DNA of 64,000 nt, from NCBI GenBank assembly GCA_024281675.1, contig JAMXAG010000001.1, positions 62,001 to 126,000 on the forward strand, read 5' to 3'. The notes beneath the pieces are model-generated. The model was given only the letters and a program-made list of their open reading frames with translations, made no database searches and was not told the DNA's origin. Positions within the stretch are counted from its first letter, which is position 1. The number at the start of each line of letters is the position of its first letter. Positions 36,644 through 45,883 of the stretch are shown one piece after another. The stretch comes from Nitrosomonas sp. GTDB lineage: Bacteria > Pseudomonadota > Gammaproteobacteria > Burkholderiales > Nitrosomonadaceae. A program made the translations under genes and the position numbers.

Positions 36644-37287
36644 CTGTATATGTGGAAAAACATAGGCTTACATCTATATCTTTTGGGGTTTTTAGCGGAT
36701 ATTCTATGCAAGAATTCTGATAGGATTTAGATTTATTTTTCTAATAGAGTCCGCTAGTTGGATTGGCATTTAATTTCCTATGCTATCAATTATAATTCGA
36801 ACCTATATTTTACGATGAATCATTTTCAAGAAACTCCTGTTTTATTAGATCAAACTTACTATTGTGCATTTCAATAAAGCATATATCATTAATCATTATT
36901 GGTCTGAATCTTCAAGGATTTTAATGGGTTGCTATTTATGTGATAAGAGTTGTGTTGGAGCTGCCATTGAAGAAAACTTAATATTTTTCTATTCGATTCG
37001 AAAGCGGATCTTAAGTTTTTTCAAAAGTAATTATTAAGTGTTGAATAATGAGTATCTTCAAATTAAAATTACCAGAAGTAAAGAAGTCACAAAACGTTAA
37101 TGATATGCAGTTATGCTATTCAAGTTCTGATTTTCATCACGTTTTTTTGAGTGGCACCATGCTAACTCTTATTAATCAATGTCTTAGGTTTTTGGTAAAA
37201 GGGACATATCAGTGAATGATGAAAAGATTTCCTTAAATAAGAAAAAATCATAATAATTTTTACCTTAATAAAAAGGGAAGCCCTGAA
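36644..37287. other. A+T-rich intergenic region, no gene seen
   Basis: About 640 bp without a supported gene. A 55-codon open frame from ATG 37048 exists but has a weak ribosome binding site and no recognisable features. AAAAAGGGAAG at 37269-37279 is a ribosome binding site for the following transferase gene. The region separates the sugar-acid run from the surface-polysaccharide genes and may hold a promoter for the latter. Confidence 0.35.
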
Positions 37288-38894
37288 ATGAATATGGATA
37301 GTATTGATGTTTTGGATTTGTTTTTACTATTTTTATTTTGTTCAATCACATCTGCAATTGCTATTCGTGTTGCCACTCATCTTGTAGGTATCATTAGAAT
37401 AGTAGACCGTCCCGGAGATGGACATAAGCTTCATGAAGCAAATACTCCGTTTGTTGGTGGTATAGGATTATTGACGGTTTTATTGTTTACATTGCTGGTA
37501 TTTGATCCGGTAGAAGCTGAAACTTCATCTAAATGGATAGTGTTGGGGATTTGCGCGACCGTTTTATTTGTCACTGGGTTTATAGACGACACGATTAGGC
37601 TCTCATATAAGTTTCGCTTTGTCGTGCAAGGTGGCGTTGCACTCGTTATGGTTATGAATGGAGATATGATTGTTCATTCACTCGGTCATTTATTTTCAGG
37701 GGAATTTCTTCAATTACCCCACTGGATTGCAGCAGCTTTTACTGTAATTGCATTAATCGGTGGCATCAATGCGATCAATATGATTGATGGTATGGATGGA
37801 CTATCGGGATCATCTCTCTGGCAAGCTTAGCATTAATGGGAGTTGTGGCATTTCAAGCCGGTGATCAGGATAATCTTTTACTGATTTGTGCGCTCTCAGG
37901 TGGTTTGTCAGGATTTTTGTATTACAACCTGCGTTATGCTTCAAAACGTAGTGCGCGTGTTTTCCTAGGGGATAATGGCAGTATGCTTGTCGGGTTAGTA
38001 TTATGTTGGTTGCTTATCGATCTTTCACAGGGACCAACACCGGCAATGACTCCAATCACTGCGACATGGCTTTTTGCCATCCCTCTTTTGGACACTGTCA
38101 GCGTTATGTTACGCAGGATGTTTCTGGGAAAATCACCTTTTATGCCGGACCATTTGCATCTGCATCACTTATTCTTAAAGTCAGGTTTTTTTGTTACGGA
38201 AATTATTGCTCTCATCGTAATTTTACATGTCTTCTTTGGGTTAATAGGCTTATTGGGATTGTATTTTAGTGTTGGTGAAAATTGGATGTTATTGGGTTTT
38301 GTTTTAATGTTTTCGAGCTATCTCTACTTAACGTTGCATCCATGGTGGTTTATATCTATGGTGCGTTTTTTGCGCATTTTACTTAGAACACGACTAGGGC
38401 GCGCACCGGCGGCAAGTAATGGAGTTTTCTTTGGTTTTTTTACTGCGAATGAAACTGAAAAGATGGCAAGGATAGTGAACGAAGAATTGGGCTCTAATTC
38501 AAATTTTTCCATAAGAGTATTTGAGCAGTTATCGGCACGTCGTGATTTCGGCAAGCACTTTGCCATTACACTCAATATTTGGCTTGCTAAAGATGATTAT
38601 CTTTCAGAAGATAAACTCAATCAGAGGATTTCGTTATTACAGCTTAGTTTAGAAGAAAAACAAGGCATTCTACTGCGTCGTCTGCGTGCGCGTAATAGAG
38701 ATTCCGATCTTAGAGATTATAGTAATGGAAGCCCCTTTGGGGAATCGCGAGAAGTGGATCGACGTAGCTTAGGTCCACAGGCCGTGACATTTGAAGTTAC
38801 TATGCTAGGGAAAAATAATAACCCATTTCGTACTCAACAGGCGAATGATTCCAATAGTTATATTGAGAAAGGGAAGTATTCCCACACGCTGTAG
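37288..38894 (+). pseudogene. WecA/TagO-like undecaprenyl-P sugar-1-P transferase, frameshifted
   Basis: Two consecutive frames (37288-37830 and 37836-38894) together encode one glycosyltransferase-4-type membrane enzyme that would load a HexNAc-1-phosphate on undecaprenyl phosphate. Motifs run in order across the break: FIDDTIRL, NMIDGMDGLSG, VFLGDNGSMLVG and MPDHLHLHHL. The frame is lost by one base within 37806-37822, where GS-ISLASLALMG is expected but a stop appears. All other residues look intact. This could be a recent mutation or a sequence error. After the transferase core (about residue 350) a soluble tail of about 180 residues extends to the stop. I do not recognise the tail, and typical WecA lacks it. 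Confidence 0.85.
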
Positions 38895-38932
38895 TAGTTG
38901 CCGTGTATGAGATACTTCCCGGTTTCTTTTTT
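38871..38932 (+). terminator. Terminator overlapping the wecA-like stop
   Basis: GGGAAGTAT (38871-38879) pairs perfectly with ATACTTCCC (38912-38920), with an inner ACACG/CGTGT pairing, and is followed by GGTTTCTTTTTT. The stem includes the last codons of the transferase gene. It separates that gene from the convergent lyase gene. Confidence 0.7.
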
Positions 38933-38964
38933 GATGCTACTTTACTGGATACATTTCCTAAACG

Positions 38965-40442
38965 TTAGGGTAGCGTGAGTGTTTTTGAAAGTTTGTTATT
39001 ATTTTCATTCGACTCAGAAATCTTATTTGTATCATCGGTATGTGCTGAGATGGTGTGTGTTCCACTGGGAATCGCATAAGAACCACCTTTGGTGCCTATA
39101 GTAACCGACTCACCCGCAGCCAAAGGACCCCATACTGCTCCCCATGTTTTCCATTGGCCATCAACAAAATATCCAACGCCAATGGTAATACCTGAAGGAA
39201 CATCTCCGGTACCTTGGTTTTTTACTACGCTAGTAAAGACACCGTTAGCATAGGTAATTTGCGTAACAACAAGATCAGGGGTAGCAACAGAACGATAGAT
39301 TTCGGCATTGACTAAGGCTCCGATATCCTCGAAACCCCCATCACTGACAGGTTTTAGAAAATCGACTGAGTTGCTGTCTGTACTGATAAAAGCAATACTT
39401 CCAGCACGCTGCCATGAATTATCTTGTTCAATACCGGCACCTAATTTCATAACGTTTGCCACACCAGTGTTTTTACTGGCGATAGTATCGGAATCAAAGG
39501 CAAAAGCAGCCATCTTATTATTCCATGACGTGTTATGGATAAATTTAACGTTGTCACCAGAATTACTTGCAAAACCTCTGGCTCTATTGGAATAAGCAAT
39601 ATTATGGTCAACAACCGTATTCGCGCCTGGGTAAATGCCACCTGCTTTAATGCCATTGCCATCCCCATCACCGTCACCATTTGTATGTGCAATATTATAT
39701 CCAACATAGGTATTGACCGATCTCCAGGTGTCAATACCATCGTCAGAGTTGTGATGCACTAAGCAATTTTCAATACGGTTGTCTATTCCTGTGGAAATAG
39801 CGATACCATCAGAGTTACCCCCATTCGAAAACTTAGTGTCAAAAATACCTACTCCAGAATTGTAGGTCGATGTGCAGTTACGAATGGTATTTCTGGCGCC
39901 TCCAGTGCCATCTTCACGTGTCGTGATCTGAATACCGCTTAGACCATTATGGTGCGTAAATATACCGTCCAATAGATTGTCTGACCCCCGTTAACCCAAA
40001 CCCCTTGGACAGGCATGTTCCTGATCTCAATCCCACGTACATGTACAAATCGACCACTAACGCCTATGTAGATATTTGTGCCTTTTGCATGCTGGCTTCC
40101 GTCAAATACCGCTAACTCTCCTGGGTAACTTTCATAGACAACAGGTGCCGTAGCCGTGCCGATATTCAAGAGTCTTAGGTTTTTGTAAAGATTGTAGGTA
40201 CCGCCCCGTAAAAATACTACATTTCCGGCCTTCGCCTTAAGCGCGGCATTCCAAATGTCACAAGGAAGTGCTAGTGAACAGGTAGTTCCCGTTCCATTCG
40301 GCTTCACAAATAATGTCCCTTTGGTGATGTCCGTACTGATAATGGGCTTAGGCCCAATAGGCTTGATCTCCGCTGCTGTCGTTGCAGTCATAATAGATCC
40401 GCTTACCAATCCTGCTAGCAACCATAAACTATATTTTTTCAT
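38965..40442 (-). pseudogene. Secreted PL9-like polysaccharide lyase with CARDB domain, frameshifted
   Basis: Two minus-strand frames together encode a secreted lyase of about 492 aa. ATG 40442 follows AGGAGG and starts a Sec signal (MKKYSLWLLAGLVSGS). A right-handed parallel beta-helix follows. Motifs resemble family 9 lyases: NSDGIA and NSDDGID (calcium Asp residues) and GDGNGIKAGG (probable catalytic Lys). A CARDB domain closes the protein (DLVVTQITYANGVF, ESNENNNKLSK). The frame breaks at a run of five C (39985-39989, plus strand). Six would restore GGSDNLLDGIFTHHN. The substrate is likely an acidic polysaccharide, but this is unproven. Confidence 0.8.
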
Positions 40443-41069
40443 AATTCCTCCAAACCTGCTTAAATGACGAGTAAATTGAATTGAAATAATTGCTCTTTTG
40501 TTGATTAACCAATTGATATCCATAGATTGCCTAAGATGCATAGTTCCTTTGGCGTAATTGCTTAATCAATTCCTACGAATATTTTGAGGGAGCATGAATC
40601 GTGCCAAATAAGCGGATGATTTAGCTTGAGTGGAATGAAGTCTTTTTAATTTCTTGAGAGTTTTTTTTTATCGCTTTTTGGAAATAACTGATTAATAATC
40701 AATAGATTGAAGAGTGTTCTTGATGCCTCGTTGTTTGTGGTGAGGTGCTTTATTATTTGCCGGAGGATGACTAACTAAAGTGACATATCTAGTAATTGTG
40801 ATGTGTAATTGTGCAATTGGAGTTGTTTGAAATAGACGCTTATTGTCATTCAATTACTAATTCCGTCAATTTGTGTTAGTAGGTGAGAAGTGGTTTTCTG
40901 CAAATTGGAGTTACTGCGATTTCCTGATGATGTTCAATAAACCGGAGTGTTTTTAATAAAATGCTCCGTCGCAAGCAGCGAGGTATTAAATCTAGAAGAG
41001 ATTAAAAAGTGAGTATTGCTGAAAGGGAAAACGCAGTATAGACAGGGAGGTACAAGCTAGATGCGTAAT
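40443..41069. other. A+T-rich intergenic region, no gene seen
   Basis: This region holds the leader of the lyase gene and the downstream side of the LicD fusion gene, both on the minus strand. I found no credible gene. Several T- and A-rich runs are present (a run of eight T near 40660) but no clear intrinsic terminator. Confidence 0.35.
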
Positions 41070-42635
41070 TTATGGGCATTGTTTCGTTTCATTTTTAGGC
41101 ACGATACGGCGAATAATATCCGTGGTCGAGATGTCAGGTGTATAAGCAAGCTCACGAATCATATCAGCGGGTAATGTCTTGCAAAGCTCATACTTATCAT
41201 TCCTTTCTCGTTCAGTAGCACAAGCAAATGTATAGATGTTAAATCCATGCTGCTGCATAAATTCTAAACTGACATCACTGGGTGTTTCCGTCGTGACAGC
41301 ATCGACATGCCGACAGGCTGCGACGACTGCAGCTCGCTCCGCTTGATTCATCACAGGCGATTTTCCTTTATTTTCCAGAACACGCTGGTCTGAAACCACA
41401 CACACCGTTAAATGTGTTCCCAATGCGCGTGCTGCTTGTAAAAAATGAATGTGCCCTGAATGAAATAAATCAGCTACCATGCGGGTATAGACGCGTTTTT
41501 GCGGTCGATTCCTAGGCCAAATCGGAATTTCCCGATTTAAACGATTCATTGCTTGTTCCATCCATTGCCGTGTGCGTAATGCCAATACATCATCGGGGTC
41601 TTTGAGCGTGATTTGATGTGCATAGCACCAAGTTTTTGCTAGATTTCCAGTAAGCCAATATTGCGCCATCCGATGATAAGCATAGCAACGTATCAGCAAG
41701 GAAAATTTTTGTAAATTGCGTGCTGAAACAACAGTATCCCAATGTGGGTTCGGCGTACGCCAATCGCCATAAAATGCTGCGAGGATTTTTTCCGGCTGTT
41801 GCGGAAACCATGCTTTACCATAGTCGGTAGCATGTTGTATCAAATCAAAAAGAGGAAAAACTGAAACTCGCTGGTATTCTGGTGGATGGTTAGGTAAAGA
41901 AAATCCGCCGGTAATCGTGTTCGTGGATGGATGTTTTTGTAGGCCGCAAACGTCCAAGGTTATACCTAACTCAGGATGTACATAATCCTGGTAATTGGCA
42001 TATTGGATACGCATTGGCACTTTGATCCAGCCTGCTTGCTCTAAAGCACTACAACACGTATGCCAGAATTCCATCCATACTGCGATATCCAAGTCCTTGT
42101 CAAAATCCAGCAAACGGCCATTGCGAACCAGGCCCAACAATGTGCCAGCAAATGGAAATGCAGGAACATTCTGTTTGGCAAGCTCAGCGCAGGTTTTCCA
42201 TAACAATGCTTCTGCTTTTCCAGACGCAAAAACATTGTCTTCACTTATTTCATGGCTATCGATCAGTTGAGATTTTTCTTGTTGGCGAGGTACTTTGCCT
42301 GATTTTGCGTAGGTTAATAAATGGCTAATGGAATCTACAAAGCGTGCCTGTGCGGTCGGTAAATCCAACGATAAAAAACTGGCGGTACCGAGTATATGCG
42401 CCCATTGTGCTTTATGAAAATCACTTTGTGTCTGTGCATATATTTTTTCTGCATCGATAAGAACCTCTGCGATACGATCAGTGCGCATGGCCAGGGCACA
42501 CCACATGCGTGCAACATCAATGGAATCAGGATGCTCTTTCTTTAAAGGCGCTAAAATATCATCCGCGTCGTTATATTTTCCGGCTGCAATCAAGGTTCTC
42601 GCTTCGAGTAATAAATCCTTCAGTTTGTCATCCAT
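41070..42635 (-). CDS. LicD-family phosphotransferase fused to a cytidylyltransferase
   Basis: This 521-aa protein has three parts. Residues 1-110 are helical and TPR-like. Residues about 140-340 are LicD/fukutin-like, with AGTLLGLVRNG and DFDKDLDIAVW (the metal Asp residues). Residues about 375-520 are a cytidylyltransferase of the TagD/PCYT2 type, with VYTRMVADLFHSGHIHFLQ and VCVVSDQRVLENKGKSP. LicD enzymes move phosphocholine or a similar group from a CDP carrier to glycans, and cytidylyltransferases make such carriers, so one chain could do both steps. I set the start at ATG 42635. The upstream 22 residues of the open frame look non-coding. It has no signal peptide and is presumably cytosolic. 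Confidence 0.8.
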   Translation of the reverse strand: MDDKLKDLLLEARTLIAAGKYNDADDILAPLKKEHPDSIDVARMWCALAMRTDRIAEVLIDAEKIYAQTQSDFHKAQWAHILGTASFLSLDLPTAQARFVDSISHLLTYAKSGKVPRQQEKSQLIDSHEISEDNVFASGKAEALLWKTCAELAKQNVPAFPFAGTLLGLVRNGRLLDFDKDLDIAVWMEFWHTCCSALEQAGWIKVPMRIQYANYQDYVHPELGITLDVCGLQKHPSTNTITGGFSLPNHPPEYQRVSVFPLFDLIQHATDYGKAWFPQQPEKILAAFYGDWRTPNPHWDTVVSARNLQKFSLLIRCYAYHRMAQYWLTGNLAKTWCYAHQITLKDPDDVLALRTRQWMEQAMNRLNREIPIWPRNRPQKRVYTRMVADLFHSGHIHFLQAARALGTHLTVCVVSDQRVLENKGKSPVMNQAERAAVVAACRHVDAVTTETPSDVSLEFMQQHGFNIYTFACATERERNDKYELCKTLPADMIRELAYTPDISTTDIIRRIVPKNETKQCP

Positions 42636-42715
42636 AGCGCTAAATTTTAAATGGTAATAGGTTGTGTTTTGTATAATTAACGTACATTGTATTTTAATCA
42701 ATATTCGTTATAATA

Positions 42716-42734
42716 GGAATAATTCTCATTATTG
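42716..42734. promoter_or_regulatory. Possible Fur-like box
   Basis: GGAATAATTCTCATTATTG is A+T-rich and dyad-like (AATAA/TTATT) and resembles Fur sites of the type AATGAGAATTATT on the other strand. It lies between the divergent LicD-fusion and RTX genes. The match is by eye only and the region is A+T-rich, so chance is quite possible. Confidence 0.25.
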
Positions 42735-42949
42735 TTATTATTTGGTGAGAAGAAATTCAAGAAATAAAAAACACGCGAAGCATTTTATCGATTAATGATA
42801 TCGCTCGGTTGTTGATCAATACCATCGAAGCTAGGCGCAGCAATTCAATAGTAAGGCGCTATTTGCTGACTGAATTAAGAGCAATTTAGTCACTCCAGTT
42901 TATAGGGGAATAGTATGGCTGCAACCGAGATTTTAGAGGAGAAATTATT

Positions 42950-43552
42950 ATGGCAATTACTCAGGTACCGCGCCCTCCGGTTGGTTCGGCAAATATCAAA
43001 TTTATTGAAGGAATAGGTTTCCCAGGGCTTGGTTCTGGTGGTTTTGAACCAAACGATATGCTTATCACAGGTGATGAATTCGACAATATCTTGGAGGGTG
43101 GCGCTGGTCATGACGAGCTGGTAGGGGGCGGTGGTAATGATGTGCTGAAAGGGGGATTAGGTAATGGCATCTTAAAAGGCGGTGATGGCAATGATGATTT
43201 GGATGGGCAAGAGGGCACAGAAAAACTATTCGGTGGCGCTGGTGACGATATTCTACGCGCGGGTCATGGATATGATCGATTAAGTGGTGGCGATGGTAAT
43301 GACACGTTTGGTTTTTATGCGTTAGGACATTATGAAGTGGATGATTTTACGCTCGGACAAGATCGATTGTTTTTTGACATTGCCGGCATTACGCAATTAT
43401 CTGAATTAGTTCCTCATATCACTGGTATTAGTGATATTGCAAACGATTCAAGAGGTGGTACTCGCTTTGATTTTGGCCCTAATGCTTCGATCGAGCTGGT
43501 GGGTGTGAAGTTGGCGGATTTGACCGCTGAAATGATTGTTTTTGATATTTAG
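42950..43552 (+). CDS. Small RTX calcium-binding protein
   Basis: This 200-aa protein carries a block of RTX nonapeptides (about residues 45-120: GGAGHDELV, GGGGNDVLKG, GGDGNDDLDG, GGAGDDILRAG, GGDGNDTFGF) that fold into a Ca-binding beta-roll. A C-terminal segment of about 75 residues follows, similar to the end of type I secreted proteins. There is no enzyme domain and no N-terminal signal. It is probably exported by an ABC-type system coded elsewhere. GAGGAG nine bases upstream supports the ATG at 42950. A second RTX protein gene follows 430 bp downstream, after a long hairpin. Confidence 0.87.
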   Translation: MAITQVPRPPVGSANIKFIEGIGFPGLGSGGFEPNDMLITGDEFDNILEGGAGHDELVGGGGNDVLKGGLGNGILKGGDGNDDLDGQEGTEKLFGGAGDDILRAGHGYDRLSGGDGNDTFGFYALGHYEVDDFTLGQDRLFFDIAGITQLSELVPHITGISDIANDSRGGTRFDFGPNASIELVGVKLADLTAEMIVFDI

Positions 43553-43573
43553 CTTCATGATTATTAATTTTTA

Positions 43574-43616
43574 AGTAAGTATAAGCTTCTGGCTTTGCCA
43601 GAAGCTTATACTTACT
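43574..43616. repeat. Perfect 20-bp hairpin after an RTX gene
   Basis: The left arm 43574-43593 and right arm 43597-43616 are exact reverse complements around a 3-base TTT loop. The arms contain AAGCTTCTGGC and GCCAGAAGCTT. No T-run follows on the plus strand. It could act as a strong mRNA-stabilising or terminating structure, or be the footprint of a small mobile palindrome. Confidence 0.9.
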
Positions 43617-43982
43617 AGCACTGGATAGGAAATAAATTAACTTCGTGCCCAAAAATGCTTGCCTATGAAGTTTTTTTATTTTCTCCATAGATCGGCACGC
43701 TATTAATATCTCATTTTTCTCGCTTGATGTAACCATTGTATGTGATATTGAAATATTGGCGGTATATTTTACCCATATGTATGGGATCTGGCATCAAGTG
43801 CCTTTCTAGTATGTGATCCTTGTAATTCCGTGCTGTATACTTCAATTTCTGGTAGTCTTCCACCCGCTTCTCTTTGCTTTTTGTTAAGCTTAATTAAATC
43901 AAAATGACTGTTCGTTCGGTCAATTTTTTATCAGATCCCCAGCATAGCTGGAGAGGATCATCTTATTTAAAAGGACTAATAA
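43617..43982. other. Intergenic region between RTX genes
   Basis: No gene is recognised here. It probably carries the promoter of the second RTX gene. AAAAGGAC at 43970-43977 lies just ahead of the ATG and is its ribosome binding site. Confidence 0.35.
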
Positions 43983-44939
43983 ATGTACATAGCTGGAACA
44001 TCTAATGGAGATACGCTTCATGGAGTTCATGATGAAGTTGAAAAGTATGATGCATGGGGTAATCTCATAGATATTGTTGATCGAGACGATACTATAGAGG
44101 GTTTTGCCGGTAATGATTTTATCTATGCTTTCACCGAAATAGATTCGTATGATACTTTGATTGGCGGTGATGGTAATGACACCATCTATGGATATGGTGG
44201 AAAAGATAAAATCTATGGTGATAATGGTACGGATCTACTATATGGCGGTAATCATGACGATACGCTCTATGGAGGAGCCGGCATGGATCATTTAGATGGA
44301 GGTACAGGAAAAGATAAAATGTATGGGGAGGGGGGGGACGATAGTTATGTTGTAGACAGTGTTTATGATGTAGTTGTGGAATATGCTAATTGGGGCAATG
44401 ACTTTATTATATGTGCAAGTCCTGTTTTTTATATGCCAGATCATATCGAAAGTTTGTATATGGAAACTGGAACGCTTAATTCCACTATATATACCCCTAT
44501 ATATCTAGGTAACAAAGCAGTTAATATATGGGGAAATAATGGTCAGAACACCATTTATGGGGCTGATGGAAATGATAATCTTGGTGGAGCTGGTGGAAGT
44601 GATCTCTTGATTGGTGTTTATGGGAATGATCGTTTAATCGGTGGAAATGGTAGCGATAGTTTGAGAGGGGGGCCTGGTTCAGATATATTTGATTATGATG
44701 TCGTTATACATAGTCCGGTAGGGGCAAGAGATATAATTCAAGATTTCAAATCATCAGAAGGCGATAAAATAGATTTGAGTAATATTGATGCAAATCTGAC
44801 TCTTGCGGGCAATCAAGCATTTACTCAAGGTTCGTATGTTTCAGGAATTTTGACTGGAGATGTGATCGGAGGTGATGACATTCAAATTGAACTTTCCGGC
44901 GCACCAGCATTGAATTTCAATTTAGATCTAATTTTGTAG
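43983..44939 (+). CDS. RTX calcium-binding protein, serralysin-like C-terminus
   Basis: This 318-aa protein is mostly RTX beta-roll in two blocks (about residues 50-120, with GGDGNDTIYG, GGAGMDHLDG, GEGGDDSYVV; and about 185-235, with GADGNDNLGG, GGNGSDSLRG, GGPGSDIFDY). Its end (ARDIIQDFKSSEGDKIDLSN) matches the C-terminal type I secretion region known from serralysins and related exported proteins. No catalytic domain is visible. It is probably secreted and Ca-stabilised, perhaps as matrix or S-layer material. It is a separate gene from the preceding RTX protein and not a broken part of it. Confidence 0.87.
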   Translation: MYIAGTSNGDTLHGVHDEVEKYDAWGNLIDIVDRDDTIEGFAGNDFIYAFTEIDSYDTLIGGDGNDTIYGYGGKDKIYGDNGTDLLYGGNHDDTLYGGAGMDHLDGGTGKDKMYGEGGDDSYVVDSVYDVVVEYANWGNDFIICASPVFYMPDHIESLYMETGTLNSTIYTPIYLGNKAVNIWGNNGQNTIYGADGNDNLGGAGGSDLLIGVYGNDRLIGGNGSDSLRGGPGSDIFDYDVVIHSPVGARDIIQDFKSSEGDKIDLSNIDANLTLAGNQAFTQGSYVSGILTGDVIGGDDIQIELSGAPALNFNLDLIL

Positions 44940-45182
44940 ATTATCATAAACATAGAAATGATCCGGAATTTGAGAGTGTCAGGAAATAGCAAAAATAGTA
45001 ATTATTTAAAAAAATAAGTTGCTTAAGAATTAGTTTGTTGAAAATTCCATTTGTCCTGGAAGATGAGTTTTCTGACAATCCCAATTTCTAATACTTCCTT
45101 GGAGCGGCAGTTACTTTTGGTTAGGAATTGCCGCGCTACTCCCTATCTTGCCTTTGCGAGGGTTTCTCTTTAGCAAAGCGAT

Positions 45183-45380
45183 TTATTGACTATTCTTATC
45201 TACGCCGGACATCAGAAATTTAACCAGTATCGCAAAAATAAACGGGACGGTACTCAATGCTGTGACCATATAGTGTTCGGAAGTAAATTGATCGCCTTCG
45301 TCCATGATGATGTAACCCAAGAAGATCGCAACGGGGGCAATCAGTGAAAGAATAATGATTAAATTAAAAAATCGATTCAT
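45183..45380 (-). CDS. Small two-helix membrane protein, unknown
   Basis: The 65-aa product has two clear hydrophobic segments (FFNLIIILSLIAPVAIFLGY and ALSTVPFIFAILVKFLM) separated by an acidic loop, MDEGDQFTSEH. GGGAG lies about 12 bases before the ATG. I do not recognise the family. The membrane pattern and ribosome binding site make it a likely gene and not a chance frame. It diverges from cutA. Confidence 0.55.
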   Translation of the reverse strand: MNRFFNLIIILSLIAPVAIFLGYIIMDEGDQFTSEHYMVTALSTVPFIFAILVKFLMSGVDKNSQ

Positions 45381-45544
45381 AAAGCAAAACTCCCTACAAA
45401 AAAGTAATCCAGTTAACGGGTTGTTAAAGTATAAATCCGTTAGTCAGAAATGCACAGCTTAGACATTCCAAAATGATCATCATGATTTTTGTTGCACAAT
45501 CACTTTAAGCGTAAAATAGCTGATTTGAAGTTTGATTGCTTATA

Positions 45545-45877
45545 GTGACGGAACTTGTACTGATCATTACCAATTATCCTGACAAGGAAAGTGCAACGGC
45601 ATTGGCTGAAGGTTTGATCAAACAACATTTGGCTGCATGCGTGAATATTTCCGGTGCTTGTCATTCGGTCTATCGTTGGCAAGAAAAAATCACATCGGCG
45701 GAGGAATTTCCTGTTTTGATCAAGACCCGGCGACAACACTATGACCAGGTTGAGCAATTGATCAAGATCATGCATCCTTATGAACTTCCAGAAATAATCA
45801 TGGTTCCTATAGTAGGTGGCTTGACTGACTATTTGCAATGGATCAATGATGAAACGATGTTATCTGAAAAACACTAA
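45545..45877 (+). CDS. cutA: Divalent-cation tolerance protein CutA
   Basis: CutA is a trimeric cytosolic protein linked to copper tolerance. The 110-aa sequence has the family motifs HLAACVNIS (after EGLIKQ), YRWQEKITSAEEFPVLIKTR and HPYELPEIIMVPI. A GTG start at 45545 gives a family-like N-terminus (VTELVLIITN). An in-frame TTG at 45536 is the alternative. dsbD starts seven bases after its stop, a cutA-dsbD arrangement common in Proteobacteria. Confidence 0.9.
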   Translation: MTELVLIITNYPDKESATALAEGLIKQHLAACVNISGACHSVYRWQEKITSAEEFPVLIKTRRQHYDQVEQLIKIMHPYELPEIIMVPIVGGLTDYLQWINDETMLSEKH

Positions 45878-45883
45878 AAACTC

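Noticed and set aside
37048-37215. 55-codon open frame in the gap before the wecA-like gene
   Set aside because: Only a weak ribosome binding site and no family features; too little to call.
42950-44939. The two RTX genes as one frameshifted gene
   Set aside because: Each has its own ribosome binding site, start and C-terminal tail, and 430 bp including a hairpin lie between.
45100-45180. Imperfect inverted repeats near the small membrane protein gene as terminators
   Set aside because: Stems are interrupted and not followed by T-runs; evidence is too weak.
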